Below are positions 20,581-31,262 of a stretch of 64,000 nt of DNA, piece after piece (position 1 is the stretch's first letter; each line of letters starts with the position of its first letter). The notes under the pieces are model-generated. The model was not told the origin of the DNA and did no database searches. It worked only from the letters and a program-made list of their open reading frames with translations. The DNA comes from Gerris lacustris (taxonomy: Eukaryota; Arthropoda; Insecta; Hemiptera; Gerridae). The stretch is taken from NCBI GenBank assembly GCA_951217055.1, contig OX578282.1, positions 71,391,092 to 71,455,091 of the forward strand, written 5' to 3'. Position numbers and translations under genes: made by a program.

Positions 20581-21103
20581 TTTAAATTAGAGTTCAAATT
20601 GTACCAGAAATAAAAATTCGCAATTAAAAATAACCTCTACCTCTACCCGTATTAATTCTTAAGATATAAGAGCCTAAAGTTTTGTTATTTTCAAGTTTGG
20701 TTATTGTCATTGACATATATATTATGATATTGATTCGAGCTTAATTCTTTTATCGGGTCTTTATTTTTTTCATTAGAAATATTATAATGAGAAATACAAA
20801 TGATGTGAATTTTAAATTTTGATTGATTGATATAGTTAATTGATTCTCTAATGTGAGTATAAGAGTGTTTGAGGAGAGAGTTATTGACCTGGAAGACTGA
20901 TATCATTGATACAGACTAACGTCACTCTCATACATTAACAGATTTATCAGTGAATTGATAAATTACACAAAATTGGGTCACTCTTTCACCTCGTCAACAA
21001 ACACTAATACAACTAAAAGTCTACGTCTTCACATAATATACACACACATTGTTATTGTTAGCTGTTTCCTTTCTACCGAGATTTGATACAACTGGCACTA
21101 AAA
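20581..21103. other. Region upstream of the Rab32 exons
   Basis: AT-rich sequence with no recognised repeat. If the candidate first exon is right, the promoter would lie at about 20910-21100. I see no TATA or initiator pattern I would defend. Confidence 0.35.
20889..20906 (-). CDS. Rab32: Candidate first coding exon of Rab32
   Basis: ATG at 20904-20906 opens MISVFQ, and the codon for Q is followed by GTCAAT, a non-consensus GT donor. Splicing to 19893 would be in phase 0 and give a 225-residue protein, close to the usual Rab32 length. Against it, the donor is weak, six codons carry no homology signal, and a first exon further upstream is equally possible. Treat it as a hypothesis. Confidence 0.3.
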
Positions 21104-21601
21104 TTAGTCCAGGAAATAGCGTACAAAAAAGTGTCTGACTAACATCAAGCTCTAGAATTTTGTGTATAAGTAAATCTTTTAGTGCCTTTTAAGAATATGT
21201 GGTTGGCTAAGTTCGTCAGGTTTGGATTCAGTGGCGTATCCAGCGGCTAAGTCTGGAGGGGGCACATTCTAAGTCAGTTTAGTAGGGGGGGGGGGGGGGG
21301 GGTCTGAAGTGGAAACAAGAAAAGGGAACTACCTATATTACCTCTCATAACAGCGCTTTTATTCATTTCTGAGGTGCAATTGAATATGAGGTGAATGTAA
21401 AAATTTGTATTAAAAAAAAAAAAATACGCCTTATTTTTTATTTTTTTTTACTCTATCGGGTCAGGGCCCGTCTGGGGGAGGGCATGTGCCCCCTGTGCCC
21501 CCCCCCCTGGATACGCCACTGTTTAGATTTATTTATAAACAAAATTTTAGCTTGAAGTTAGTGAGACACTTTTTTGCATTCACGCTATCTCCTGGACTAA
21601 A
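21104..21601. mobile_element. Repeat D, copy 2, with ~70-bp terminal inverted repeats
   Basis: The left end TTAGTCCAGGAAATAGCGTA is mirrored by the complement of 'acgctatctcctggactaaa' at the right. The similarity runs about 70 bp inward, through 'gtgtctgactaacatcaagc'. A hAT-type MITE (21239-21521) occupies most of the interior. Confidence 0.8.
21239..21521. mobile_element. hAT-type MITE inside repeat D
   Basis: The ends are CAGTGGCGTATCCAG and CTGGATACGCCACTG, a 15-bp perfect inverted pair. Flanks TTTGGATT (21231-21238) and TTTAGATT (21522-21529) are an 8-bp duplication with one change. CAG ends and 8-bp duplications are typical of hAT elements. G and C homopolymers lie next to both ends. 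Confidence 0.82.
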
Positions 21602-21649
21602 TTTGTCATATACGAATATATTTATAATTACTAGAATTATTATAAATAT

Positions 21650-21812
21650 ACATATATAATTACTTGGCCCAGTATTTCCATTTATTAGTTGTTTCCAGTT
21701 TTCATGGTTTCATTTAATTACTAATCAATATTTTATTAAAAATGATCATAAAAGTAACTCCTACCCGGTGTGGAATCGAACCCGGCATCTCACTGTCCAC
21801 GTTAATAACTTT
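21650..21812 (-). repeat. SINE-like fragment with tRNA B box
   Basis: The minus strand carries GGTTCGATTCC (B box of tRNA genes) at about 21771-21781, within 'gatgccgggttcgattccac'. The A box is not seen, probably lost at the junction with the next repeat. The flank near 21655 also resembles family I. Confidence 0.4.
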
Positions 21813-21819
21813 TTCCTCC

Positions 21820-22520
21820 AAAAGGGAGAAAAAATTAACTTTCCACCCTAGTTTATAGGGAGGAAAGCATCCCATTACAGCCTAGTTGTGAAAATCGTGG
21901 TGGAAAATAACAGTAGAGCCAACTTATAATTCTTTAAAAAAAATCAGTGTTGCCTGTTTTGTAACACGAAGCAGTTCTTTCTTAACTGAATGACTCGACA
22001 GGTTAACAGCTTTTTTAAAAAAAAATATTAGAGTTTAATTAAAACGTACTTTTGATTGCCGTAATACTTTAATTTTTATCGTCATTTAAAAATATTATAT
22101 GACATCATAACTGAGTTTAAACAAGACTTACAGAAAAGAGGTAGGTTACATCTAATCAGGTTATATATATGTTTTTGATTTCTCATATTTTAGAGATAAA
22201 CAAATATTTTTTGGGGTTTTTAAAAGTTTATGTTAAACTTAAAGGTATACAAATTTGTAAATTTAGTTAATAATACCTAAATCAGTAGATAAATAAAAAA
22301 ATCTCAGGTTTTATTTGTGTTGCTTTTCTCCCTTCTAGAGGAAAAATCTTGTACTGTACCGCGGGAGCAAAGTCATAGTACCCTCGCTATAATTAACTCC
22401 CTCGGCTACGCCTCGGGATTAAACTTCATGGTTCCCTCAGCTGCGCCTCAGGAACCAACAAAAACGCTCAGGGTGTAATGACTTTGTTTCCTCCCTTGGT
22501 GCGTAAATAACTATTATACA
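21820..22520 (+). repeat. Divergent relative of repeat family A
   Basis: TTTTTCCTCCAAAAGGGAGA near 21828 is the inverted counterpart of TCTCCCTTCTAGAGGAAAAA near 22328. The following part has the family A layout: 'ggagcaaagtcatagt' pairs with a later 'atgactttgtttcctccc', around 'ctcggctacgcctcggga', with the end GTGCGTAAATAACTATTAT. Primary sequence similarity to family A is modest, but the architecture is the same. Confidence 0.7.
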
Positions 22521-22694
22521 GTAAAAATAAAACTTCATTTTTTATAATGAAGCTATATTTCGCCAGTCACTTTACAGCTTCTTCAGGCTTGTAACTTCCC
22601 AGACACATGTATCCTTTTTTAAAAAAACAATTTTTATAAATTTAAACAAAATACACATGATCACTACTCCATATAATACTTTGGGGGGGGGAAG

Positions 22695-22771
<77 letters not shown>

Positions 22772-23720
22772 TGTGTGTGTGTAACACACCCCCACATATA
22801 CATATTTTTAACAATTTCCCTTGGATCTTTCCAGATTGAAATTCAAGGAATCTCTCGAATTTAGATGTTTCTCCCAACTCTTTTTTCGTAGGTCCTTAAG
22901 CCTTAAGCATCTAGTCCCAACATGAGTCAGAAACCCCCATTTCGGCGGATTTAAATAGTCAAACCCCCGATACCAGATTCACTGTCGCTGACTCACCCGG
23001 GATGTTAGTAGGACTCAGTCCTGCCACCATCAATACAAAAAAAAAAAAATCGCAGTTTGTCCAAGGCTTTTGATACGCGCCATTTTATATTGTGAGAAGA
23101 AAGGTCTAGAATCGTAGAGCCAAGGCACCATAAAACTGATACAGCACACGCTAATAACTTTTGTCATATACAATTATACTATTATTCGAGAAAAGTCAAA
23201 AATCATTACGATGTATGTAAAGAATTAAACAAATGAAATACCTATACGTGAGGTGATTTCGTAAAAACGTAAATAATTGCTACCTTGTTAAAAACCAAAC
23301 ATTATTATTTAATATTTTTAGAAAAGAAACATAGGAACGTAATCAGAGCAGAACACAGATAATAATGACATAATATTAAAACACCTCTTTCCTACGGAAA
23401 TGTCAAACAAATATATCAGATTCAATCAAAACTATTTTTAAATGAGGACAGATGTTGCGAAGAAAATATGAAAAATAGTTACGTCATTTTGAAAAAAAGA
23501 AGGAAAAACAAAAGATATCTAAATGAAAGAGACCTTTTGCTTTCTTTTTTTGGTATAATGCATGATTAAAACTTACCAAAAAAAAATGTTAATTTGGCCA
23601 AAACCATTTATCTATAAAACATAACCCACACTATAATTTTTTTTGATTTAAGGATGCTTTCACATCTAAAAGACAGGGGACAAAACCTGGTAAATTCATA
23701 TTGTACGTGCCAGGCCAAGA
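22521..23720. other. Unassigned DNA with a (TA)n tract
   Basis: A (TA)n tract at about 22698-22768 follows a short G run. The rest, including the GC-richer 22860-23030, matches nothing else I noticed in the window. Confidence 0.55.
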
Positions 23721-23724
23721 TTTA

Positions 23725-23813
23725 GAGCCACCTCTAACCACCACTAACACCCTCTATCCACCATTACCACCTCTAGCCACCTCTAACCATCTCAAACCAC
23801 CTCTAACCACCTC
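23725..23813 (+). repeat. ACCACCTCTA-type satellite, left segment
   Basis: Irregular repeats of about 10 bp (accacctcta, accatctcaa, accaccacta). The same array resumes at 32992-33082 and again at 33392-33486, so it was one locus before insertions split it. Confidence 0.85.
23806..23813. repeat. 8-bp target duplication, left copy
   Basis: ACCACCTC here and at 32992-32999 flanks the hAT-type element. The surrounding satellite contains this octamer repeatedly, so identity by chance is possible, but the position immediately beside both termini supports a true duplication. Confidence 0.7.
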
Positions 23814-24297
23814 CAGTGGCGGATTAAAGGGGGGGGGCGGGGGTGGCGACCGCCCCCCCCTTGATTACACTTTTTTCCAACGACTACCAAATTTCATATC
23901 AGAAATGCATAAAAACGCTGTTTTGAGAGGTAATATTTTCAAAATTTTCCGAGGGAGGACCCTCGGCTCCGCAATATATCCTCCCCCCCCCCCCCCTAAT
24001 AATAAACTTCTGACGACGCCAGGCGTCCCGGAGTTGTCCCGGTTTTGGACTTTAAATCCTGAACTTGTCTCCCGAAAACACTTTTCGGGACACCAAAATG
24101 TCCTAGTTTTCAATAGAGACGCCGATGATAGATTAATTCGTTAAAACAAATCCACATATTCTGATAATTTATTTTATAAAATAATTTATAGATGCGTAGT
24201 TTTAGCAAAATGTTTGTTATTGCCAATCTGAATCAACCGCATTTATTCCAATAAAAATAAGTACGAGTATTTGCTTTGATTCGATGGTCTTCAAATA

Positions 24298-24302
24298 GAT
24301 GT
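24298..24302. repeat. BEL target duplication, left copy
   Basis: GATGT, matched at 32331-32335. BEL/Pao integrases typically make 4-6 bp duplications. Confidence 0.9.
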
Positions 24303-25370
24303 TGTTGGGTGCACGACAGGTAGACTGTGGCGTGCAGTACCAAAGTGACTAATATTCGCTGAAATGTAAAAGGTTTGGAAAAGGATGAGTATAATAGGGT
24401 AGGTAGCAGGGATAGTAACTTGAGTAAAATGATAGATAATAATAAATCCTATTTATTAAGTTGACATAATAATAAATAATTATAATAAGCAATGAGTAAT
24501 AATATAAAATGTATGTAAAATAATGATAACAGAAATGGATAACCTAAGCAGGGACCCAGGGGACTAGATAAGATAAGAGGGAAATAAATACAGAAATAAA
24601 ATACAAAAGGGTTAGACTAAACTACTGACTTACTATCTATTGTTAGTAACCGGTGAAATGTAGGATGGTGAAGGTGGATTATTAAAATAGGTAAGTAGGT
24701 GAAAGAGGTGGAAGCATTACCTGCTGCACACCATGCTTTGCGCAGTATTAATTAAGCTTGTAAAGTGTAGTGTGGAGATTCCTGTTCCAGTTGGTTGACC
24801 AGGATGTTATTACACTGGTCTTCAAACTGGAAATATGTATGATTCACTCAACTATAAAGAAAACTTCACGAAGGTGTCAAGGCAGGTGTTCACTTGACAG
24901 CTTCACAGTGCACTCTCGGGGCTGTCGATAGATCGATAGTACTATCGATCTGCTTGGTGCATCCAGCGCTGAGTTTAGGAAGGTGTGAAGGTTAACGGAT
25001 GGGAAGGTTATGCTGGTTAGATTCAGACGTAAACAAGTTCTTGCAGCAACAGTGGGTTGTCGTAAATAACTGGTGTTTACTTGTTACTCCTGAATCTATT
25101 ATGGTAGAACTGATGATAGAAGAAATGAAAAGAGAGTGTAGAAGAAGAAATGAAGCGGTAGAATCGGCGATATATGTGATTAAACTAAGTTAAAATGTGA
25201 TTCTATATAAGTGTAAATTGTTAAGTGATAAGGTAAGATTGCATGATAAAATAGATTAAATAGTATGATATATATGATAAAATATAAGAGAATAGTTGAT
25301 AAGCTTAATGTAATGATAAATAAGGATAAGGATAGGGATTATTTTGGGTAGGATAGTCAGTGCCCCGACA
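24303..25370 (-). repeat. BEL 3' LTR
   Basis: A 1068-bp direct repeat of 31263-32330, starting TG and ending CA. Both copies contain the same 64-codon plus-strand ORF (24999-25193 and 31959-32153), which I regard as incidental. A palindromic stretch 'gatcgatagtactatcgatc' lies near 24930. Confidence 0.97.
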
Positions 25371-25404
25371 TACCGCCTACCAAAATTTACGTAAAAGAAA
25401 ATTT
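25371..25404 (-). promoter_or_regulatory. Possible polypurine tract of the BEL element
   Basis: Minus-strand sequence directly before the 3' LTR reads GGTAGGCGGTA. It is purine-rich but short and broken, so this would be a weak primer site for plus-strand synthesis. The assignment rests on position. Confidence 0.4.
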
Positions 25405-28400
25405 TCAAATAGGATTTGAAGGTGCTGAAATGGTTTCGGGAAGAAATAACGGAATAAGTTTGTTGCAGGGTCTCCGTAAAACTGATGAGCTGGTCTTAAC
25501 TTCAGCAACTCGTACAACGCCGTCATTGCCCGGGAAGACTCGGAGGACTCTGCCCAACGGCCAGTGCAACCTGGGAACTCCATCATCTTTCAACAAGACA
25601 AGATCGCCTACTTGGAGATTATACCCTGCAGCTCGCCATTTCGTCCTTTCCTGGAGCGTGGTTAAATACTCGCGACGCCAACGCTGCCAGAAATGCTGAG
25701 ATTTCTTGGCAACAGCCTGCCAACGAGTAAGCCTGTTCTCGGAAACGTCGAGAAGAGAAGGTTCGGGAACTGATGTAAGCGGCATCCCAATGAGAAAGTG
25801 TCCTGGTGTCAAATAGGAAAGATCATGAGGATCACTGGACATAGGACACAAAGGACGTGAATTGAGGATGGCTTCGATGTTGATCAAAAGCGTGGCCAAT
25901 TCCTCAAATGTGAAAACGTTGTCACCGTATACACTCCGCATCAATCGCTTTACGGATTTGACTCCTGCCTCCCAAATTCCTCCGAACGATGGCGCTCGGG
26001 GAGGTATGAACGACCATTCAATATCCTTTTGGACAACATACTCTTGGATAGCATCTTTAGTAACTTGGGAACGGATCCAAGCAAAGAAATCCTTCATTTG
26101 ATGCGCAGCTCCAATGAAGTTAGTGCCGTTGTCGCTGAAGATTTTAACGGGCTTTCCACGACGACCCACAAACCTGTCAAAACATGCGAGAAAGGAAGTA
26201 GTACTTAAAGAGGACACCAGCTCCAAATGCAATGCCTTGGTGCTCAAACAAACGAAGAGGCATAGGTAGGCCTTGGAGGTTAACGACTTTCGTCGCAGGG
26301 AGTCCCGTATGATGAAAGGACCTGCATAATCTACACCAACATGCAGGAAGGGATGGTTGTCCTGAAACCGGGCGGCTGGTAGATCTCCCATTGAAGGTTG
26401 GAGGGGTTTCGCATCATGTTTTCGACAGGTGACGCACTTCCTAGTAATTGCTCTTATTGTGTTACGTGCGTTGGGAATCCAAAAATCCCATCGGAGGGCT
26501 GCTAAAAGAAGTGACGGTCCGGCATGAAGAGTCTGACGATGATATTTGTCGATGATGAGTTTTGTTAAATGAGTTTTGGGAGGTAATAGCATTGGATGTC
26601 GGGTTTCATATGGTAAATTGGAGTTGCGGAGGCGACCGCCTACCAACAGAACTCCTGAGTCATCCAGGAAAGGGTGTAAGCTAACTAAGTGTTTCGGGAT
26701 TGAATTCTCAGATGGAGTTTTATTATTAAAAAACTCTTGACGCTGAGTAATCTTAACTGCTACACGCGTCGCTCGGCGAATTTCCCAAAGTTGAACGGTT
26801 TTCGTGGTAGCTGGCTTCAACGCGATGGCCTTTAAATGGTCTACAAATCTTAAAATGTAAGCCAATACTCTAAGCAGCTTACTTAAGCTGGAATGAGACT
26901 GAAGAAGGTTGAGTAACGGGGGATCGACGCTAACAGCTGCAAGAACTGCTCTTGGTGGTGAGGCTTTAAGCTCCGGTATGTTGGAAGAAGGGCTACTGGC
27001 ACTGGCTGGCCAGGAGGAAGGCTCGAACAAAGCCCACTCTGGTCCGGTAAACCAAAGAGCACAGTCTATTAAATCGGTGGCTGGTACTCCTCTTGATCCC
27101 AAGTCACTTGGATTATCCGCTGAGACAACGTGGCTCCATTTTCCTCCGGAGGTTAAGTCTCGGATTTGTACGACCCTATTAGCGACAAATGTTTTTAGCA
27201 GATGGTAAGGTGTAGTGAGCCAAGATAGTACTACCATGCTGTCTGAAAAGAAGTATACGCTTGGAGGCACAGACAGCTTCTGGCAGAATGGTTGTATACT
27301 TTGCCATACACGCGCAGCTAGCAAAGCAGCGCAAAGCTCGAGCCTCGGAACGGTTGTGAACTTCACAGGCGCCAATTTCGTCTTCGCCATTATCAGGTGC
27401 ATCTGTGGCATATCATCTTTGACAGACCTGAGGTATGCTGCTGCACAATATGCCTTTTCCGAAGCGTCGGCAAAGATAAGTACATCGTAGGGTCCATCGT
27501 TTGGCACTACCCAACGAGGAACCTTAATTCGCTCTAACGCTGGTAGTTGCGCAGTGAAGGATATCCACCTTGTTCGTAGGTCCGGAGGTAGTTCCTGGTC
27601 CCATGAAAGCTGTCGTTTCCAGGCCTCCTGAATAAGTTCTTTAACTAGCACCACCGTAGGGCCCAAATACCCAAGGGGGTCATATATCTTAGATATGGCT
27701 GATAGCACACCGCGCTTGCTGCACACATCCCTAGGCATCGCAATCTTATATGTAAAGATATCAGCTTGAGGAGACCATTGCATTCCCAGAATCTTAACAT
27801 TGCTCTCATCCTCAGATTGCAATGGAATGTTTTGGTCGATTGGTAATGTGCCAGCAGGGTCTTCTTGGCGACATGCAGCTAGGATATCGGGATTATTGGA
27901 CGACCACTTGCTTAAACTGAAGCCTCCTTTACCCAGCAAGGTAACTAACTGATGCTGCAACTCTAATGCTTCTTGCAGTGTCGGTGCTCCTGTGACTACA
28001 TCGTCGATATAAGTATCGTCCAATAGGGCAGTAGATGCTAACGGAAAATCGTGCCCTTCGTCTTTGACAAGCTGGAGAAGAACTCTTAAGGCAAGATAGG
28101 GTGCGCATGCTTGACCATAAGACACAGTCATAAGTTCATAATCTTGAACAGCTTCAGCTGGATCGAACCTCCATAATATGTGCTGGTATCCCCTGTCCTC
28201 GGGGTGGACCAGTATTTGGCGAAACATCTTCACGGCGTCGGCTGTAAAGACGTAGGCATAACGACGGAAGTTAAGTAAAATCATAGCTAGGTTGCTTTGA
28301 AGCTTCGGTCCTACGAGAAGTGAATCATTGAGAGAACCTGAAGAAGTCCGAGCAGCAGCATCGAATACTACTCGAATTTTAATATCGTCCACACAGTGGT

Positions 28401-30654
28401 GTGGGATAAATACATGACCAGGTTGAGAGGCGACTTCCATGTGATTCAGGTCAATATACTCTTTCATGAAGTCGTCGTATTTAGATTTTAAGCTTGAATT
28501 TCGAGCCAATTTGGACTCGAGATGCTCGAGGCGCCGTAGAGCCATGCCTCGAGTGCCTACGATCTGTGGGTTCGGCAAACGGAAAGGTAATCGGACAACG
28601 TATCTACCATCCGGAAGACGATAGTGGGTGTCTCGAAATAACTGCTCGCAATGCTGTTCTTCCGGGTCCTGAATCTTAGCTGTAGGCGGCTCTTCCAACT
28701 CCCAGAACTTAAGAAGATCCTGCTGCAGCAGGTCTAAAGCGCTGTTGTCTGGTACAGCATGAAGAGCGTGGAGTGAGGTAGCGTTGGAAGCTTCTCGAAC
28801 TCTACCGATAACAGAATACCCGAAGATGGTTCCCAATAATCGAGGCAAGTCGCTAGTGACAGTGATGATTTCTCCTGTGATGATGTCACTAAATAAATCA
28901 CAGCCTATGAGGAAATCGATTGGCCTGGAAGTCCAAAAGTCTTTATCAGCCAGAGGGTACGACAAAAATGGTTTCCACATCTCTGGTGATGAAGTAAATC
29001 CAGGAAGAGGTGATGTTATAGAGTCTACAACAATAGCTGTGGTGGTAAGACTTATTTGTGAAGATTTAAGAGGTGAAATGGTGCATGAAGTTCTGCCTTT
29101 AAAGCCTTTAAACGGAGTGTCACCTATACCCCAGATGCTTGAGGAATGCTTATCAATTTTAAGTCCTAGCGCATTAGCAACTTCTCTGGTGACAAAGGAA
29201 AAGTGACTACCTGAGTCGATAACTAAGCGGATCTTCTCCTCTCGTCCATCGCTAGCTTTTATTAAACACTCCGCTGTTCCTAACATGACTTCTAAGTCCT
29301 TACGAGTGTTAGTATGAAGAGCGAGAGCGGGTGGGTCTTGAGACTGCTCTTTCTGAGGCAGGTTATGCAGCATACTATGGTGTTTACCATGACAGTAACG
29401 GCAACGGTATTTTGAATTGCATGCATTTGTAGCATGTCCTAATAGCAAACAATTTTTACAGCCCCTCCAGGACTTAAGAAGCTCATATCTCTCACTGACG
29501 GTTGCTGAGGCGAACTTTACGCAATTCATTAAGGAATGATAGTCCTTGCAGATGTGGCACCTAATCTTAGTTCTAGCTGGAGATGAACTGGAAGCTGCAG
29601 AAGAATTGTCCGGAGTGGTGAGACGAGTGTTGCTCACTAAGGCTAGCTGAGCACCGCTTGAACTCCCAAAACGTCTAGCATACCTTGGAGTTCTCTTGGT
29701 ATTAGCTAGATCCTGTGCGGTTGTAACTCTGGCTAATCCTACAGCTAATTCGGATGCTACACAGCGTGAGCGAAGAAATCTTATAAGAATTTCAAAGGTT
29801 GGAAATTCCTCACTATTTTGTCGCTCAAACTCCTCTCTCGTGTGTACGTCTAAACACCGTCGCGCTATGTGAAAGTACATAAATTCCTCTTTATTAGGAA
29901 CACCAATAAGTTTGAACGCAGCAACAGTTTCCGCTATCCGAGCTACAGTGTCACCTAGGACTTCAGCAGAAGGCTTCTGAGAAAGAGGTTTCATATCTAG
30001 TAACCTATCTAGATGAGCAGCTGCCAACAAACGCTTGTTGTCATAAGCCTCTTTTAACAGGTCCCAAGCTATAGCGAAAGTGTCATCAGCTACGGGAACA
30101 TGTGCTATTATAGCTGCTGCTTTGCCCTTAAGACAGCGCACTAGATAATGAAATCGGTCGATATTGCTTAACTGTAACTCCTCCATTATCATACTAGAAA
30201 ATGTGTCCTTAAACCGAGGCCACTTTGTTCTCTCACCGTCAAAATAAGGTAAATCTAATGTGGGTAACTTCGGTTTAGATGCACCCGTGAATGTCACATT
30301 AGCAGTGGTTGATTGCCTTTTGGCTTTTTCATCGAACGTAGTCCATGTCGTGTGACATTCGTGTAAGTAGCGTTTTCCCCTTGCTCTTAAGGCTGTATCG
30401 CTATCGCTTAGAAGATACTTGCCATTGTCATCAATAAGATCACAAAGATCATCATAGGTTTGCTCTAACTTATCATAGGTACTACTGAGTGTTAGATACA
30501 TACCTTTAAACTTGGCAAGTGCTTTAGGATCACTGCTGATCTCTGCGAGGTTACCCTGATCTCTTATTTCATGTAAGTCGGCCACCAAGGTGTTCATTCT
30601 CCGACGGTAAGGTGTTGCCATACTAGTCGGATCTTCCTCATCAGAAGGCATCAT
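25405..30654 (-). CDS. BEL/Pao gag-pol polyprotein
   Basis: A 1749-residue polyprotein in one frame, as usual for BEL/Pao. Gag contains the LPYFDGERTKWPRF block near 137, then CCHC-type knuckles near 365 (CHICKDYHSLMNC) and 397-423. The aspartic protease follows near 478 (LVIDSGSHFSF). Reverse transcriptase shows FTADAVKMFRQI near 800 and the catalytic YIDD near 882. An RNase H region has FADASEKAY near 1057 and FFSDSMVVLSWL near 1138. Integrase has an HHCC zinc region (H in YHRQTLHAG, then CVTC) near 1370-1410, and the DDE triad in VGVDYAG near 1440, SDNGTNF near 1505 and GGIWEAG near 1560. A basic C-terminal domain (VGDLVLLKDD near 1682) ends the protein. All catalytic residues are present and there are no stops or frameshifts. 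The start at 30654 is the first ATG of the frame. Confidence 0.97.
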   Translation of the reverse strand: MMPSDEEDPTSMATPYRRRMNTLVADLHEIRDQGNLAEISSDPKALAKFKGMYLTLSSTYDKLEQTYDDLCDLIDDNGKYLLSDSDTALRARGKRYLHECHTTWTTFDEKAKRQSTTANVTFTGASKPKLPTLDLPYFDGERTKWPRFKDTFSSMIMEELQLSNIDRFHYLVRCLKGKAAAIIAHVPVADDTFAIAWDLLKEAYDNKRLLAAAHLDRLLDMKPLSQKPSAEVLGDTVARIAETVAAFKLIGVPNKEEFMYFHIARRCLDVHTREEFERQNSEEFPTFEILIRFLRSRCVASELAVGLARVTTAQDLANTKRTPRYARRFGSSSGAQLALVSNTRLTTPDNSSAASSSSPARTKIRCHICKDYHSLMNCVKFASATVSERYELLKSWRGCKNCLLLGHATNACNSKYRCRYCHGKHHSMLHNLPQKEQSQDPPALALHTNTRKDLEVMLGTAECLIKASDGREEKIRLVIDSGSHFSFVTREVANALGLKIDKHSSSIWGIGDTPFKGFKGRTSCTISPLKSSQISLTTTAIVVDSITSPLPGFTSSPEMWKPFLSYPLADKDFWTSRPIDFLIGCDLFSDIITGEIITVTSDLPRLLGTIFGYSVIGRVREASNATSLHALHAVPDNSALDLLQQDLLKFWELEEPPTAKIQDPEEQHCEQLFRDTHYRLPDGRYVVRLPFRLPNPQIVGTRGMALRRLEHLESKLARNSSLKSKYDDFMKEYIDLNHMEVASQPGHVFIPHHCVDDIKIRVVFDAAARTSSGSLNDSLLVGPKLQSNLAMILLNFRRYAYVFTADAVKMFRQILVHPEDRGYQHILWRFDPAEAVQDYELMTVSYGQACAPYLALRVLLQLVKDEGHDFPLASTALLDDTYIDDVVTGAPTLQEALELQHQLVTLLGKGGFSLSKWSSNNPDILAACRQEDPAGTLPIDQNIPLQSEDESNVKILGMQWSPQADIFTYKIAMPRDVCSKRGVLSAISKIYDPLGYLGPTVVLVKELIQEAWKRQLSWDQELPPDLRTRWISFTAQLPALERIKVPRWVVPNDGPYDVLIFADASEKAYCAAAYLRSVKDDMPQMHLIMAKTKLAPVKFTTVPRLELCAALLAARVWQSIQPFCQKLSVPPSVYFFSDSMVVLSWLTTPYHLLKTFVANRVVQIRDLTSGGKWSHVVSADNPSDLGSRGVPATDLIDCALWFTGPEWALFEPSSWPASASSPSSNIPELKASPPRAVLAAVSVDPPLLNLLQSHSSLSKLLRVLAYILRFVDHLKAIALKPATTKTVQLWEIRRATRVAVKITQRQEFFNNKTPSENSIPKHLVSLHPFLDDSGVLLVGGRLRNSNLPYETRHPMLLPPKTHLTKLIIDKYHRQTLHAGPSLLLAALRWDFWIPNARNTIRAITRKCVTCRKHDAKPLQPSMGDLPAARFQDNHPFLHVGVDYAGPFIIRDSLRRKSLTSKAYLCLFVCLSTKALHLELVSSLSTTSFLACFDRFVGRRGKPVKIFSDNGTNFIGAAHQMKDFFAWIRSQVTKDAIQEYVVQKDIEWSFIPPRAPSFGGIWEAGVKSVKRLMRSVYGDNVFTFEELATLLINIEAILNSRPLCPMSSDPHDLSYLTPGHFLIGMPLTSVPEPSLLDVSENRLTRWQAVAKKSQHFWQRWRREYLTTLQERTKWRAAGYNLQVGDLVLLKDDGVPRLHWPLGRVLRVFPGNDGVVRVAEVKTSSSVLRRPCNKLIPLFLPETISAPSNPI

Positions 30655-31242
30655 GATTTAAATGTAAATAAATAAATAAATAAAATGCTAACAAAATTTA
30701 ACAAAGAATTGTACAGGTACAAACAATTTAAAAGAAACCTGTGGTGACGCTGAAGTAACAATAACAAAAAATAGATATATAAATACACGTGTAAAAGATA
30801 AGTAAAAATATATATAAATAATAAAGTAGAGCAGGAGTATCCGGCTGTACAATCGCTGATCGCTGACAAAATTAATTAAAATAATAAAGTTGAAAATAAA
30901 ACGCTGAAGTATTATTGTACTAGATAAATTAAATAATAATTAGGTACAATAAAAAATATTTATCACCTATGTAATAGGGGATAATCGCTGGGCAAGCCTG
31001 AGACTGTAAGTCTATCAGACTGCAATGCTCAAAAGGAAATGTCCTGGCAAATATAGCTTCAGTTGTGAAACTTATAAATAGTCAACAGGAACAATAGACT
31101 GAGTGCAAGTCTATAAGATTTGCATAAGTATGCAAAGTAATCGCTGATGTGAAGTGTCGCTGAAAGAAGAAGAGTGAGATCAGAATGTAAAGTTGAGATG
31201 GCTGAGTAGATGAAATAAACTAGATGATAAATGAAACAGGTA
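30655..31242 (-). other. BEL leader (5' untranslated region)
   Basis: Between the primer-binding site and the gag start. CGCTGA or CGCTGG recurs about seven times (near 30746, 30853, 30859, 30900, 30985, 31142 and 31159), which is more than I would expect by chance. RNA packaging signals usually lie in this region. Short ORFs here have no support. Confidence 0.6.
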
Positions 31243-31259
31243 TCCGGCCCAAAGGACCA
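31243..31259 (-). promoter_or_regulatory. BEL primer-binding site (tRNA-Tyr-like)
   Basis: On the element's strand it reads TGGTCCTTTGGGCCGGA, 3 nt inside the 5' LTR. From memory the 3' end of animal tRNA-Tyr is TCCGGCTCGAAGGACCA, whose complement agrees at 15 of 17 positions, including the first eight. The match to this genome's own tRNA-Tyr is untested. Confidence 0.75.
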
Positions 31260-31262
31260 ATA

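Noticed and set aside
23701..24144. 147-codon proline-rich ORF
   Set aside because: It crosses from the satellite into the hAT element and depends on poly-G/C runs.
24999..25193. 64-codon ORF in each BEL LTR (also 31959-32153)
   Set aside because: Identical in both only because the LTRs are identical. It runs antisense to the element and has no known product.
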